Of a stretch of DNA of 41,612 nt, positions 25,223 through 35,322 are shown piece by piece (positions within the stretch are counted from its first letter, which is position 1; each line of letters starts with the position of its first letter). This DNA comes from Polyangiaceae bacterium (GTDB lineage: Bacteria; Myxococcota_A; Polyangia; Polyangiales; Polyangiaceae). A model generated the notes under the pieces. It was not told the DNA's origin. It searched no databases and saw only the letters and a program-made list of their open reading frames with translations. The translations under genes were made by a program, and so were the position numbers. Where the stretch lies: contig JAICQL010000049.1 of assembly GCA_025937895.1 (NCBI GenBank), positions 1 through 41,612 on the forward strand. The letters are read 5' to 3'.

Positions 25223-27103
25223 TCAGGCGGCGCCGGAGCTCGCGCGCTTGGCGGAGGGCGCGCCCGACGACAGTAGCTCGCGCGCTCGCGCCAGCTCCTC
25301 GGCCATGGCCGCCATGCGGCGATAAGCGTGCCCCAGCCGGTACGCCGCGCGCACCCGCGCGCGCAGCTCGGCGGGGCTGAACGGCTTGCAGATGTAGTCA
25401 TCGGCGCCCGCCTCCAGCGCGCTGACGGCGGCGTCCTTGGCGGCGCGAGCGGTCAGCAAGATGACGGGGATGTGGCGCAGGGCCTCGTCGCTCTTGAGGA
25501 TCTCGACCAGGGTCAAGCCGTCCAGCCCAGGCATCATCACGTCGGAGAGGATCACGTCGGGCAGCTCCTGGCGTGCGACGTCGAGCGCGGCGCGTCCGTT
25601 CTCGACCGCGATGACCCGATAGCGGCCCGCCAGCAGCTGACGCAGGTAGCTGCGCATCTCCGCGTTGTCCTCGGCCAGGAGCACGCTGGGCAGCAGGTCC
25701 GGCGCGTCTTCTGCGGCGTCGGGCGGCAAGGTGTCGCCCGAGGAGGTCTGCATGGAGGACCAGCGATGCGGCACCGGCACGGGGATGGGCGGGGTGGCGG
25801 TGGCGGCCGCCGCCAGGCGGCAAGGCAGGCGCACGTAAAAGCGCGAGCCCTTGCCCGGCTCACTCTCCACACCCACGCTGCCACCCATCAGCTGGCTGAA
25901 CTCCTTGACCAGCGCCAGACCCAGACCGGCGCCGCCGTATTGCCGGGTGGCCGTGGCATCTGCCTGCTGAAAGCGCTCGAAGATGCGCTCGTGATCCTCT
26001 GCCGCGATGCCGATGCCGGTGTCACGCACCGACAGCTCGAAGCAATCGCCCTGCGGGCGTAGCCCCACCTGCACCGTGCCGCCGCGCGGCGTGAACTTCA
26101 CGGCGTTGCCCAGCAGGTTCATCAGGATCTTCTCGAACATGGCGCGATCCAGCGACATCGGCACGTCACGCAGCCGGCTGCTGAAGCTCAGGGTCAGGCC
26201 GCGGCTGTGCGCCAGCGGCTGTGCATCCGACACGACCAGCTCACTGAGCTGGGTGACGTCCGTGTGCTCGGGCAACACCGGTTGCTTGCCGGCCTCCAGG
26301 CGAGAGAAGTCCAGCAGGTCATTGACCATGCCGACCAGGCGCAGGGCGTTGCGATGGGCCCGCTCCAGCTGCATCATCGCCGCCTGCGGCAGGGGGCCGG
26401 AGTCCCCCGCCAGCAAGCTCTCCAGCGGGCTCGCCACCAGGGTCAGCGGGGTGCGCAGCTCGTGGCTGATGTTGGCCAGAAACTCGCCCTTGATGCGCGC
26501 CGCACGCTCGGCCTCTTCCTTTGCGGTCTGCAGCTCGGTCTCGATGCGCTTGCGATCGGTGATGTCCACGATGATGCCGAGCAAGCCAATGACCTCACCA
26601 GCCTCGTTGCGCAGCGGCACCTTGCTGGTGAGGATGACCATCTCGCGCCCCTTGTCATCGTGGGTGACCTCCTCCTGGTTGAGCAGGGGCACTCCGCGCT
26701 CCATCGTGGCCCGGTCAAAGGCGCGGTAGCTGTCGGCGTGCTGGCGCCAGGCCATGTCGTAGTCCGTCTTGCCCACGAGCTCGCGCGGATCACTGCGGCC
26801 GTCCAGCGCCGCGAAGTTCTTGTTGCAGCCGAGGTAGCGGCTCTCCTTGTCCTTCCAGAAGATACAGTACGGGACGTTGTCGACGACGTATTGCAGGATC
26901 GCTCGCTCGCGAGCGAGGCTCTGCTCGGGAGTGAGCACCTCATGAGGAGACGGAAGCGTGCTGGCCACACTTCTGGCAACGGCCGCGCCCCTGGTTGCGC
27001 TTATCCCACGACGGGTGACGGGCAGCGCCCCGAACGGGGGCGCACCATCCGGGGAAACGTTTCCCGACCCTGGCGCGGCAATCTCGCCAGAAACGTGCAG
27101 CAT
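25223..27103 (-). CDS. PAS-containing hybrid histidine kinase (PAS-HK-REC)
   Basis: This 626-residue protein is soluble. A PAS domain (65-185) has ILQYVVDNVPYCIFWKDKESRYLGCNKNF, with WKD and CN motifs, and ends IVDITDRKRIETEL. HisKA follows with H214 in NISHELRTPL. HATPase has N box FEKILMNLLGNAVKF (N329/N333), G1 DTGIGI and G2 GGAGLGLAL. A Pro/Ala linker (430-468) precedes a receiver with D521 in LSDVMMPGLDG, T551 and K573. It probably senses a cytoplasmic ligand or redox state and passes phosphate within one chain. The first 45 residues are low-complexity, so the true start may be further in (for example near the second Met-like codon). It lies 56 bp downstream of a lipoprotein gene. Confidence 0.9.
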   Translation of the reverse strand: MLHVSGEIAAPGSGNVSPDGAPPFGALPVTRRGISATRGAAVARSVASTLPSPHEVLTPEQSLARERAILQYVVDNVPYCIFWKDKESRYLGCNKNFAALDGRSDPRELVGKTDYDMAWRQHADSYRAFDRATMERGVPLLNQEEVTHDDKGREMVILTSKVPLRNEAGEVIGLLGIIVDITDRKRIETELQTAKEEAERAARIKGEFLANISHELRTPLTLVASPLESLLAGDSGPLPQAAMMQLERAHRNALRLVGMVNDLLDFSRLEAGKQPVLPEHTDVTQLSELVVSDAQPLAHSRGLTLSFSSRLRDVPMSLDRAMFEKILMNLLGNAVKFTPRGGTVQVGLRPQGDCFELSVRDTGIGIAAEDHERIFERFQQADATATRQYGGAGLGLALVKEFSQLMGGSVGVESEPGKGSRFYVRLPCRLAAAATATPPIPVPVPHRWSSMQTSSGDTLPPDAAEDAPDLLPSVLLAEDNAEMRSYLRQLLAGRYRVIAVENGRAALDVARQELPDVILSDVMMPGLDGLTLVEILKSDEALRHIPVILLTARAAKDAAVSALEAGADDYICKPFSPAELRARVRAAYRLGHAYRRMAAMAEELARARELLSSGAPSAKRASSGAA

Positions 27104-27159
27104 CTCGCTAGCTCAGGCGAGCTAGCTCGATGGCCGCGGAGCGCTGTCGGGAGAGGTCG

Positions 27160-27912
27160 TCACTCTCCGAGCTGCTCGGCTGCGGCCGGATCTGGCACTG
27201 TCGTATCGGGCTCGGCCGGCTCCAACAGCGCGGGCTCCGGCTGCGGACCGAACGGTGACGCGGGTCCAACTGGTACACCAGCGTCCGCGCTCGTGGCGCC
27301 CAGCTGGCGCTGGAAACGGGTGGAGCACACCAGGGTGGCGCGCTCCGCGCCCAGCCACGCCGTGAACGTCTGAGTGAAGAAGAGCGCATCTCGATCCGCC
27401 TGCCCTTCCCCCTCCAGCAAGTAGCTGCGGCCGTCGCCGCCGAGGCACTCGAAGGGCAGGACCTGGAGCGGACGGGCGAGCGCCGGGGCCCCCATGGCGG
27501 CGCCGAGCGGAGCGGGTGACCCGGTAATGCCGGTGCTGGCAATATTGCCGACGCTGGCGCCGGAAGCCGCGGCGAAGCGGGCGGTGACTTGCAGCGCCTC
27601 ACAGCTGAACAGCGCAGGTGCAGCGCCGATCGGCCCCAGGCTGAAGTTGCGGATGCTGAAGCCATTGCCGAGCGGCGTGACGATCGCCTCAGTGAGCGGC
27701 AGCTGCACCGAGACGATGCTGGCGCCGGCAGCGCCCTGCGGCGGAATGCCCACCGCGCAATCCTGCACCCCGACCCAGGTTGCTGACTCTCCGTCCCCGC
27801 ACGCTGCCAGGCTGGCGGCCATGCACAGCGCCAGCGGCAGCGCGAACGATGCCGCGCTGCCCTGGCCTGCGCTGCCCTGGCCCGCGCCGCCCTGTGCCCG
27901 AGTCGAGCTCAT
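27160..27912 (-). CDS. Lipoprotein of unknown function
   Basis: The 250-residue protein has a signal peptide ending in MAASLAAC, with lipidation at C38. Its n-region contains the duplicated pentad AGQGS AGQGS from a 15-bp tandem repeat. The mature part has paired cysteines (C52, C104 and others) and beta-type sequence such as VSVQLPLTEAIVTPLGNG and SIRNFSLGPIG. The tail is Pro/Glu-rich and acidic. I do not recognise the family. The last base before fbaB is 37 bp away on the same strand. Confidence 0.65.
   Translation of the reverse strand: MSSTRAQGGAGQGSAGQGSAASFALPLALCMAASLAACGDGESATWVGVQDCAVGIPPQGAAGASIVSVQLPLTEAIVTPLGNGFSIRNFSLGPIGAAPALFSCEALQVTARFAAASGASVGNIASTGITGSPAPLGAAMGAPALARPLQVLPFECLGGDGRSYLLEGEGQADRDALFFTQTFTAWLGAERATLVCSTRFQRQLGATSADAGVPVGPASPFGPQPEPALLEPAEPDTTVPDPAAAEQLGE
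27856..27900 (-). repeat. Three 15-bp tandem repeats in a signal-peptide n-region
   Basis: Forward units GCTGCCCTGGCCTGC (27856-27870), GCTGCCCTGGCCCGC (27871-27885) and the diverged GCCGCCCTGTGCCCG (27886-27900) encode residues 5-19 of the lipoprotein in frame. Confidence 0.8.
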
Positions 27913-27949
27913 GGCCGTGTTCTACCCCGGCTGGCGGCGCGATGGGTGC

Positions 27950-29026
<1,077 letters not shown>

Positions 29027-29048
29027 TGAAGGGCTCCTTTGACGCGGC

Positions 29049-29079
29049 ATTACTACGCCGTCAGGGGCAGCGCCGCCAA
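29049..29079 (-). promoter_or_regulatory. Possible promoter of fbaB
   Basis: On the minus strand TTGGCG (29079-29074) and AGTAAT (29054-29049) lie about 19 bp apart, in an otherwise GC-rich leader shortly upstream of the AAAGGAG ribosome site. The match to -35/-10 consensus is partial, so this is tentative. Confidence 0.2.
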
Positions 29080-29189
29080 GCCTGACCATCTGGAAAAGCG
29101 CCGGACGCCGTGTCACGGCGCAGGCACGACGCCTGGCATTCAAGGTGCTGGCAGCGCTGCCGCTGACCCTCTTGCCCTCGTATCGCCTC

Positions 29190-30224
29190 TCATCCGCCCT
29201 TCAGCACCCGCACCCCAGCTGGTGTGATCTCCAGGATCTGCAGCGGCCCTCCATAATAACGGGAGAGCCCGACATCGATGCGATAGACGCGCTCGCCGCA
29301 CGCGCTGGTCACGCCCTGCTTCTGCGGCGTGTGCCCGACCACCATGCGGCGCACGCCGAGCGCGTCCAGGGTGCGGGTAAGGACGGCGCAGTTCTCGTCC
29401 GAGACCGGATCGACGGAGAAGTCGCGCAGCCACATCGGCCCGCGCTCGCTCGCCACCAGCTCGGGCGCTGTCGCCGGGCCGCTGCGCATCCAGCGGCGCG
29501 CCTCGGCGTTGAGCCGTGCGATGCCGTAGCTGACGTGCTCGGGGAGCACGCCGCCGTGCGCAAACACACTGTCGCCCACCACCGCCACCACGTCGCGCTC
29601 CGCCAGCAGCAGCGCGTATTGCCCGCCAGGTAGAAATGCGGCAGCGCGCTCGGCCATGCCGCCGCGGAAATTGCGCGCCAGCGGCGAGCGAGGGCTCGCG
29701 CCCGCGAACGGGCTGACGGCGCCGGGGGTCACGTAGCGAAAGTCTCCCTGCACGTTCATCAGCTCGTGGTTGCCGTTGAGCACCACCACCTTGCCCCCGG
29801 CAGCGGCAGCCTCTTTCTCCAGGCGCGCGAGCAGATCGAGCACGTCGCGGTCTTCGTCGCCGCGATCGATCTGATCGCCGGTCTGCACCAGGGTCAGCTT
29901 GCCGCCGATCCAGCGGTCCTCTGCGTCGATGGCGCCGCCCAGGCGCAGCGCGGCGCGCGTTCGCATCAAATCGCCGTGCAGGTCTCCGATGGCGATCAAG
30001 CGCTCCGGCGCGGGGTGGCGGAAATCGCGCTCGGGCTCAGCCGCAGGGCTGGGCGGTGCGGGCTCGCGCGCGCTCTGCACCTCTCGCGCCTGCTGCGCTG
30101 GCGCCTGCGCGGGCTGCGCTGCGGGCGCCGCCTTCTTGCTGCTGCCGGCTCCCCCCGTGTTGCATGCCGCAGCGCCGAGCAGCACGAGCATCCCCATCCA
30201 GCGCATCATCCCATCCTCCCTCAC
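29190..30224 (-). CDS. Lipoprotein metallophosphoesterase
   Basis: The 344-residue product has a lipobox LLGAAAC (C21) and an Ala/Pro/Gln-rich linker to residue 70. A calcineurin-like phosphatase domain follows with GDLHGD (80-85), [10 protein letters not shown] (116-125), GNHE (151-154), FAHGG and VGHTP, all the metal-binding motifs. This set resembles Shewanella-like protein phosphatases. It is expected to act in the periplasm or at the outer membrane on phospho-substrates. GTG 30224 overlaps the upstream stop (GTGA, 30221-30224). The next ATG (30209), with GGGAGG 5 nt upstream, is an equally good start and still keeps the lipobox. Confidence 0.85.
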   Translation of the reverse strand: MREDGMMRWMGMLVLLGAAACNTGGAGSSKKAAPAAQPAQAPAQQAREVQSAREPAPPSPAAEPERDFRHPAPERLIAIGDLHGDLMRTRAALRLGGAIDAEDRWIGGKLTLVQTGDQIDRGDEDRDVLDLLARLEKEAAAAGGKVVVLNGNHELMNVQGDFRYVTPGAVSPFAGASPRSPLARNFRGGMAERAAAFLPGGQYALLLAERDVVAVVGDSVFAHGGVLPEHVSYGIARLNAEARRWMRSGPATAPELVASERGPMWLRDFSVDPVSDENCAVLTRTLDALGVRRMVVGHTPQKQGVTSACGERVYRIDVGLSRYYGGPLQILEITPAGVRVLKGG

Positions 30225-30721
30225 GGCCTGGCCTCTGGCAGGTGGCGCCTGGGCGCGCCCAGACGCAGCCGCTCCAGCCGCCAGCGGTCACCAAACTCAC
30301 GAAACTGCGCGCGCACGCTGCGGCGCTCGGAGTGCAGATCTATCGCGCGCGTGTCCGAGAACACCAGCTCGCCGCGCAGCCAGTGCGAGCCATCGCGCGG
30401 CGGCTCGAGCGTCCAGTCCTCCAGCTGCAGGCCACAGTCAGGCCGCCTGAGGGCCAGCAACTCCAGCTGCTCCAGCTGCTCGGCGCGCGAGTAGCTGAGC
30501 TCGCCGGCCTCTTCGATCTCCTCGAGCTGCAGCAGCAGCGGGTCCGCCACGTGTACCCCCAGCGCATGCTCGCGCTCGCGCGGCGAGCCCGCGCCGCACA
30601 CCGCGGCGACCAGATCGAGCGCAGTGCGCGCCGGCTCGGGGGTGCGCAGCAAGAGGGCGACGCCCACGAGCAACGCAACGAGTGCCATCCCCATCAATGT
30701 GCGGCGCTTGCTGGCGTTCAT
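30221..30721 (-). CDS. Membrane-anchored protein of unknown function
   Basis: The 166-residue product begins with a basic n-region (MNASKRRT) and one hydrophobic helix (LMGMALVALLVGVALLL). This is followed by an extracytoplasmic domain with LEEIEEAGELSYSRAEQLEQLELLALRRPDC and a basic, Arg-rich C-terminus. There are two Cys (CGAGSPRE, DCGLQLEDW). It has no family I recognise. The 4-nt overlap with the phosphatase gene says they are made together and may act on the same target. Confidence 0.6.
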   Translation of the reverse strand: MNASKRRTLMGMALVALLVGVALLLRTPEPARTALDLVAAVCGAGSPREREHALGVHVADPLLLQLEEIEEAGELSYSRAEQLEQLELLALRRPDCGLQLEDWTLEPPRDGSHWLRGELVFSDTRAIDLHSERRSVRAQFREFGDRWRLERLRLGAPRRHLPEARP

Positions 30722-30867
30722 CGAGTCCGAGGCTCCAGAGCATACAGAAAGAGCCCGCTGGTGACGGCTCCAAACTGCCGTTGATACGGTAGCTTCACAC
30801 CTTCACCAAATGCTGCACCGGCTTCACTCGAATCGAAATCGCCCGACGAGCAGTGTAGGCTCCCCGC

Positions 30868-32034
30868 ATGAGCGTTCCCGCCTCTTTTTCGGTACCCGAA
30901 CGAATCTTGATGGGCCCTGGCCCGAGCCACGTGCCCGCCACCGTGCTGGGCGCCCTCGCTCGCCCCACGATCGGGCACCTCGATCCAGAGTTCCTCGCCT
31001 TGATGGATCAGGTGCGGGACATGCTGCGCGGGGTGTTCCAGACGCAGAATCAGTGCACGTTGCCGATGAGCGGCACGGGCTCTGCCGGGATGGAGACGTG
31101 CCTCGTGAACCTGGTGGAGCCCGGCGACCGCGTGCTGGTCGGGGTGAACGGCGTGTTCGGCACCCGGCTCGCGGAGGTGGCTCGGCGCGCGGGCGCAGAG
31201 GTGACGGTCGCGGAGGGTGAGTGGGGCCGCGCGCTCGACCCGGCGGCGCTGGAGAAGGCCGCGGCGGGCCGCAAGTATCAGCTGGTGTGCGTGGTGCACG
31301 CCGAGACCTCGACCGGCGTGCTGCAGCCCATCGAGCCCATCCGCCAGCTGGCAGATCGACTGGGGGCGCTGCTCGTGGCAGACACCGTGACCTCGCTCGG
31401 TGGAGTGCCGGTGCAACTGGACGCGCGCGGCATCGACGCCAGCTACTCTGGCACGCAGAAGTGCCTGTCCAGCCCGCCCGGGTTCTCGCCGGTGAGCTTC
31501 TCGCCGCGCGCCGTGGCCAAGCTGGAGGCGCGCAAGACGCCGGTGCAGAGCTGGTATTTGGACCTGAGCCTGCTGCTCAAATACTGGGGGCAAGAGCGCG
31601 TATATCATCACACCGCGCCCATCAACTCGCTGTACGGGCTGCACGAGAGCCTGCGGCTGGCGCTGGCAGAGGGGCTGGAGGCGCGCTTCGAGCGCCACCG
31701 CAAGCACGCCGCCGCGCTCGCCGCGGGGCTCAGCGCGCTGGGGCTGGAGCTGCTCGTGCCCGCCGCCGAGCGGCTGCCCCCCCTCACCCTGGTGAGCGTG
31801 CCGCGCGGCATCGATGAGGCCAAGGTCCGCAAATACCTGCTGGAAGAGTTCAGCCTGGAGATCGGCGGCGGCCTGGGCAAGTTCAAGGGCAATGCCTGGC
31901 GCATCGGCTTGATGGGTGCCTCCTCCACCCGCCGCAACGTGAGCCTGTGCCTGACGGCGCTGGGGCAAGCGCTGGCCGCCCAGGGCCATCAGGCGTCGGT
32001 GAGCGAGGCACTGGCCGCCGCCGCGGCCGTTTAA
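30868..32034 (+). CDS. Class V aminotransferase (alanine/serine-glyoxylate type)
   Basis: This 388-residue PLP enzyme starts MSVPASFSVPERILMGPGPSHVP, the family signature. Other motifs are MSGTGSAGMET (phosphate contact), VCVVHAETSTGVLQPIEPI, ADTVTSLGGVPVQLD (the Asp that pairs the pyridine nitrogen) and the PLP lysine K198 in SGTQKCLSSPPGFSPVSF. A C-terminal small domain ends IGLMGASSTRRNVSLCL. It should transfer an amino group between alanine or serine and glyoxylate or pyruvate. Its TAA and the convergent gene's TAA overlap at 32031-32034. Confidence 0.93.
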   Translation: MSVPASFSVPERILMGPGPSHVPATVLGALARPTIGHLDPEFLALMDQVRDMLRGVFQTQNQCTLPMSGTGSAGMETCLVNLVEPGDRVLVGVNGVFGTRLAEVARRAGAEVTVAEGEWGRALDPAALEKAAAGRKYQLVCVVHAETSTGVLQPIEPIRQLADRLGALLVADTVTSLGGVPVQLDARGIDASYSGTQKCLSSPPGFSPVSFSPRAVAKLEARKTPVQSWYLDLSLLLKYWGQERVYHHTAPINSLYGLHESLRLALAEGLEARFERHRKHAAALAAGLSALGLELLVPAAERLPPLTLVSVPRGIDEAKVRKYLLEEFSLEIGGGLGKFKGNAWRIGLMGASSTRRNVSLCLTALGQALAAQGHQASVSEALAAAAAV

Positions 32035-33146
32035 TACGGAAAGCCCGGCACCGCGCTCTTCAGCGCAAACACCGACGTCCCCGCCGTGATCAACAACGTG
32101 CGGCGGTCCGCACCGCCGAAGGCCGCATTGGTGGCCTTCGGCGCCACGTCGATGACGTTCAGCGTCTTGCCGTCGGGGGCGACCACCGTCAGCTTGCCGG
32201 GGCCGTGGCTGGTTGCGTACAGGTTGCCCGCGCAGTCCACGGCCATGCCGTCCGGGTCCTCCACCCGAGCGAAGGGCTGGTGCGGCCCCAGGCTGCCGTC
32301 CTCCAGCACGGGGAACACGCTGATGCCCTGGTCCTTCGCCGCCACGTACAGGCGGGTCTCGTCCGGAGAGAGCGAGATGCCGTTCGGCTGCTTCAGATCC
32401 GAGGCGACCAGGCGCACCTCGCCCTGAGGGTTGCGCCAGTACACGCCGGTGACGCCCGTATCGCTGTTGCGCCCGGCGAGCTGCCAGTCGGGGTCCGTGA
32501 AGTAGACGTGCCCGGCGGAGTGCAAGGTCACGTCATTCGGCGAGTTGAAGTGCTTGCCCTGGATGTCGGCCACGAACACGCTGCGCTGCTTGGTCCTCAG
32601 ATCGAAGCGCGAGAGCGTCTGCGTGTCGTGCGTGCACGCCACGAGCCCCTGCTCGTCGATGGCCAGGCCGTTGCTGCCCGTGTCCGGCAGGAAGACGGAG
32701 AACGTCTTCGGCAACACCAGCTGGTGCACCTTCGACGGCGGCCCCTTCGGCCCCTGGCTATTGAAGTCCATCTCCGAGAACAGGAACGCGCCGAGCTGCT
32801 CGCTCCACACCGGGCCTTCCACGAACACGAAGCCGTCCTTGATCAGCTCCGGGCGCGCGCCGGCGGCGATGGGAGCCGCAGCGCTCGCTCCCTGGCAGAA
32901 GGCGGGCAGCGCGCGCGGGCTGGCAGGGCGGGCAGTGGCAGCGGGCGCAGCAGACGCAGATTCACCCACATCTGCCTTCACGGCAGCTTCTGGCTCGGCT
33001 GCTGCCGGTGCGCTGGCGGGCGGCTCGGGGCTGGCGGTGCTGGAGGTGTGACAGGCAGCAACTGCCACACCACATGCAGCGGCCACCGTGAGGACACGGC
33101 AGCACGAGGAGAGCGACCGAAACGACGGCGTGAGCTTGCTTTGCAT
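32031..33146 (-). CDS. SMP-30/gluconolactonase-family lipoprotein
   Basis: From ATG 33146 the protein has 371 residues with a signal and lipobox VAVAAC (C32), then an Ala/Pro linker to about residue 85. The propeller has the family landmarks: GFVFVEGPVWSEQLGAFLFSEM (metal-ligand Glu), GSNGLAIDEQGLVACTH, NSPNDVTLHSAGHVYFTDPDWQL (Asn/Asp ligands), LKQPNGISLSPDETRLYVA and DPDGMAVDCAGNLYATS. Members hydrolyse sugar lactones or similar esters. A GTG six codons upstream is possible but adds nothing. Being exported, it would act outside the cytoplasm. Confidence 0.9.
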   Translation of the reverse strand: MQSKLTPSFRSLSSCCRVLTVAAACGVAVAACHTSSTASPEPPASAPAAAEPEAAVKADVGESASAAPAATARPASPRALPAFCQGASAAAPIAAGARPELIKDGFVFVEGPVWSEQLGAFLFSEMDFNSQGPKGPPSKVHQLVLPKTFSVFLPDTGSNGLAIDEQGLVACTHDTQTLSRFDLRTKQRSVFVADIQGKHFNSPNDVTLHSAGHVYFTDPDWQLAGRNSDTGVTGVYWRNPQGEVRLVASDLKQPNGISLSPDETRLYVAAKDQGISVFPVLEDGSLGPHQPFARVEDPDGMAVDCAGNLYATSHGPGKLTVVAPDGKTLNVIDVAPKATNAAFGGADRRTLLITAGTSVFALKSAVPGFPY

Positions 33147-33354
33147 GGCGCCGGGCCATACCACGCGCGGTTCCTAAAGTGGAACACCGTCGCTGCAGCG
33201 AGCACCGAGCACACACCTCGGCTCAGCGAGGAAAAGCATCGAACCGCAGCAAAACGCCCGAGCGTGGCGCATCACGGTTCAGAGAGACGAGCTGACTCGA
33301 GCTGGTACGCCAGCGCGAAGGGCGCGAATTGGCTTGCACTACCAACCAGAGTAA

Positions 33355-34338
33355 ATGACTCTTAGTAAAAGAGTGTCGGTCAAGGGGAAGCTCTTACTCG
33401 TCGAGGACAGCGAAACCCAGGGGTCGCGCATCCAGGCCATGCTGGAGCGCCAGGGTTACGATGTGATCTGGGCACGCTCCGGCATCGAGGGCCTGAAGAT
33501 GGCCCGCGCAGAGCGGCCCGATCTGATCGTGCTCGACGTGGTGATGCAGGACATGGATGGCCTCTCGGTCTGTCGCTGGCTGAAAATGTCCGGCGAAAGC
33601 CGCGACATCCCCATCATCATGTTGACCGTCCGCGGCGAGCTGCAGGAGCGGGTCGAGGGCCTGAACGTGGGCGCCGATGACTACCTGCCCAAGCCCTTTG
33701 CAGATGAAGAGCTGGAGGCGCGCATCTTCGCAGCGCTGCGGGTCAAGGCAGCTGAGCTCGAGCTGAAGAAGCGCAACACCGAGCTGCAGTCCATGCTGCA
33801 CCACGTGGAGGCGCTGGCCATTACTGATCCGCTCACCGGCTTGTTCAACCGCCGCCGCTTCGACGACGTCTTGCGGCGCGAGTTCGCCATGACCAAGCGC
33901 TACAACACGCCCCTCAGCTGCCTGATGGTGGACGTGGACTACTTCAAGCGCATCAACGACCTGTACGGTCATGACGCGGGCGATCGCGTGCTCAAGGGGG
34001 TGGCGAGCCGCCTGACCATCCGCCTGCGCGAGGTGGACACGCCCGCGCGCTACGGCGGGGAGGAGTTCGCCATCCTGTTGCCGCAGACGCCCAAGCAGGG
34101 CGCGCTGGTGGTGGCAGAGCGCATGGCCGCCGTGGTCCGGCGCGATCACTTCGACTTCGACGACGGCTCCGCCAGCGTCACCGTCAGCATCGGGCTGGCG
34201 GAGAGCAGAGACGTGACGGGCAACGCGCCGGAGGGGCTGGTGAAGGCGGCCGACAGCGCGCTGTACCTGGCCAAATCGCGCGGGCGCGATCAAGTCGTCG
34301 TGTACAGCCCGGAAGCAGAGCCGCCGGCTTCGGCCTGA
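33355..34338 (+). CDS. Receiver-GGDEF diguanylate cyclase
   Basis: This 327-residue response regulator has a receiver (10-125) with acidic E17/D18, D61 in IVLDVVMQDMDG, T91 and K113 in LPKPF. A helical linker (125-155) follows, then GGDEF: ITDPLTGLFNRRRFD and the active site RYGGEEF (G234-F238). R225-D228 (RxxD) five residues before it is the inhibitory c-di-GMP site. Phosphorylation should drive dimerisation and synthesis of c-di-GMP from GTP, as in PleD or WspR. The product would feed PilZ proteins such as the methyltransferase at 6020-7576. The partner kinase is not encoded next door. The ribosome site of ATG 33355 is weak; GTG 33373 is an alternative. Confidence 0.93.
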   Translation: MTLSKRVSVKGKLLLVEDSETQGSRIQAMLERQGYDVIWARSGIEGLKMARAERPDLIVLDVVMQDMDGLSVCRWLKMSGESRDIPIIMLTVRGELQERVEGLNVGADDYLPKPFADEELEARIFAALRVKAAELELKKRNTELQSMLHHVEALAITDPLTGLFNRRRFDDVLRREFAMTKRYNTPLSCLMVDVDYFKRINDLYGHDAGDRVLKGVASRLTIRLREVDTPARYGGEEFAILLPQTPKQGALVVAERMAAVVRRDHFDFDDGSASVTVSIGLAESRDVTGNAPEGLVKAADSALYLAKSRGRDQVVVYSPEAEPPASA

Positions 34339-34396
34339 ACCGCTGTTATGTGAGCGGCCGTTATCTGAGCGGCCGTTATCTGGGCAATTGTCACTG
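34337..34396. repeat. 15-bp tandem repeats between convergent genes
   Basis: GAGCGGCCGTTATCT occurs exactly at 34352-34366 and 34367-34381. A diverged copy is at 34337-34351 and a weaker one at 34382-34396. The array overlaps the end of the cyclase gene and fills most of the 67-bp gap to the SDR stop. Confidence 0.8.
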
Positions 34397-34405
34397 ACTC
34401 TGCTG

Positions 34406-35173
34406 TCAGACGGTCGGCATCACGTTGCCGCCGCACACCGGAACGAACGCGCCGTGCACGTAGCTGGCTAGATCCGACGCCAGGAACGCCACCACGTTGG
34501 CGATCTCTGCATCCGTGCCGCGGCGGCGCAGCGGCACCTGCTGGCAATACGCGGCATCATCCGCCTGGCGCTCGCCCGTGCGATCCCGCTCGGACACCGT
34601 CCAGCCCGGCGCGACCTGGTTCACGGTGATGCCGTGCCGCCCGATCTCGCGAGCCAGCACGCGCAGCACGCCATCCATCCCGCGCTTGCCGGCCACATAC
34701 GCCGAGTGCGTCTCGAACATCTGCATCGTGCACTCGGTGTTGATGCCGATCACCCTGCCCCAGCCCTTGCGCTGCAACGCCGGCCCAAACACCTGCACCA
34801 GGTGCACCGTCTGCAACACGCAGGTGCGAAACTGGCTCTCATAGTCCTCGATGCTCTCTTCGATCACGTAGCTCCACGGGTGGATCTGGGCCACGGCGTT
34901 GATCACCAGGATGTCGGGCTCGCCGAGCGCACGCGCGGCGCCCGCGATCTTCTCCACGCCGGCGCGGCTGCCCACGTCCGCCTGCACGGTGCAGGCACGC
35001 CGCCCGAGCGCGCGCACGTCTCGCTCCACCCGCTCGGCCCCGGCCTGATCCTGGTGATAGTGCAACACCAGGTCGGCGCCGCAGCTGGCCAAGGTGCGCG
35101 CCATCACCCTGCCCAGCTGCCCCGACGCACCGGTGACCAGGGCCAGCTTTCCCGTCAGATCGATCTTCAGCAT
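34406..35173 (-). CDS. Short-chain dehydrogenase/reductase (FabG-like)
   Basis: ATG 35173 with GGGA 5 nt upstream gives 255 residues. The Rossmann motif is TGASGQLG (14-21), followed by ADVGSR and INAVAQ, which replaces the usual NNAG. Catalytic Y159-x-x-x-K163 lies in HSAYVAGK. The position 13 residues before Tyr, normally Ser, is T146 in GINTEC. The end VPVCGGNVMP resembles the FabG-type GG terminus. It is an NAD(P)-dependent oxidoreductase of unknown substrate. Thr can sometimes replace the Ser, so activity is possible but altered. Confidence 0.85.
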   Translation of the reverse strand: MLKIDLTGKLALVTGASGQLGRVMARTLASCGADLVLHYHQDQAGAERVERDVRALGRRACTVQADVGSRAGVEKIAGAARALGEPDILVINAVAQIHPWSYVIEESIEDYESQFRTCVLQTVHLVQVFGPALQRKGWGRVIGINTECTMQMFETHSAYVAGKRGMDGVLRVLAREIGRHGITVNQVAPGWTVSERDRTGERQADDAAYCQQVPLRRRGTDAEIANVVAFLASDLASYVHGAFVPVCGGNVMPTV

Positions 35174-35322
35174 CTCCGTCCCGTGCCAATCAGTGCTGGC
35201 GCGGCCGCGCGCCCATCCACACGCCACACCAAATCTCGAGCGGAAGCAAGCGCGAGGGGCCGGGGCAAAATGGGGCCGGGAGGTGCGGGCCGGCCACGAT
35301 ATGTCAAGGTTCCACGCTGGTG

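Noticed and set aside
34337..34396. Pentapeptide-repeat protein (AQITAAQITAAHITA) on the minus strand
   Set aside because: The period comes from the 15-bp DNA repeat; the frame is short, has no ribosome site and overlaps two real genes.
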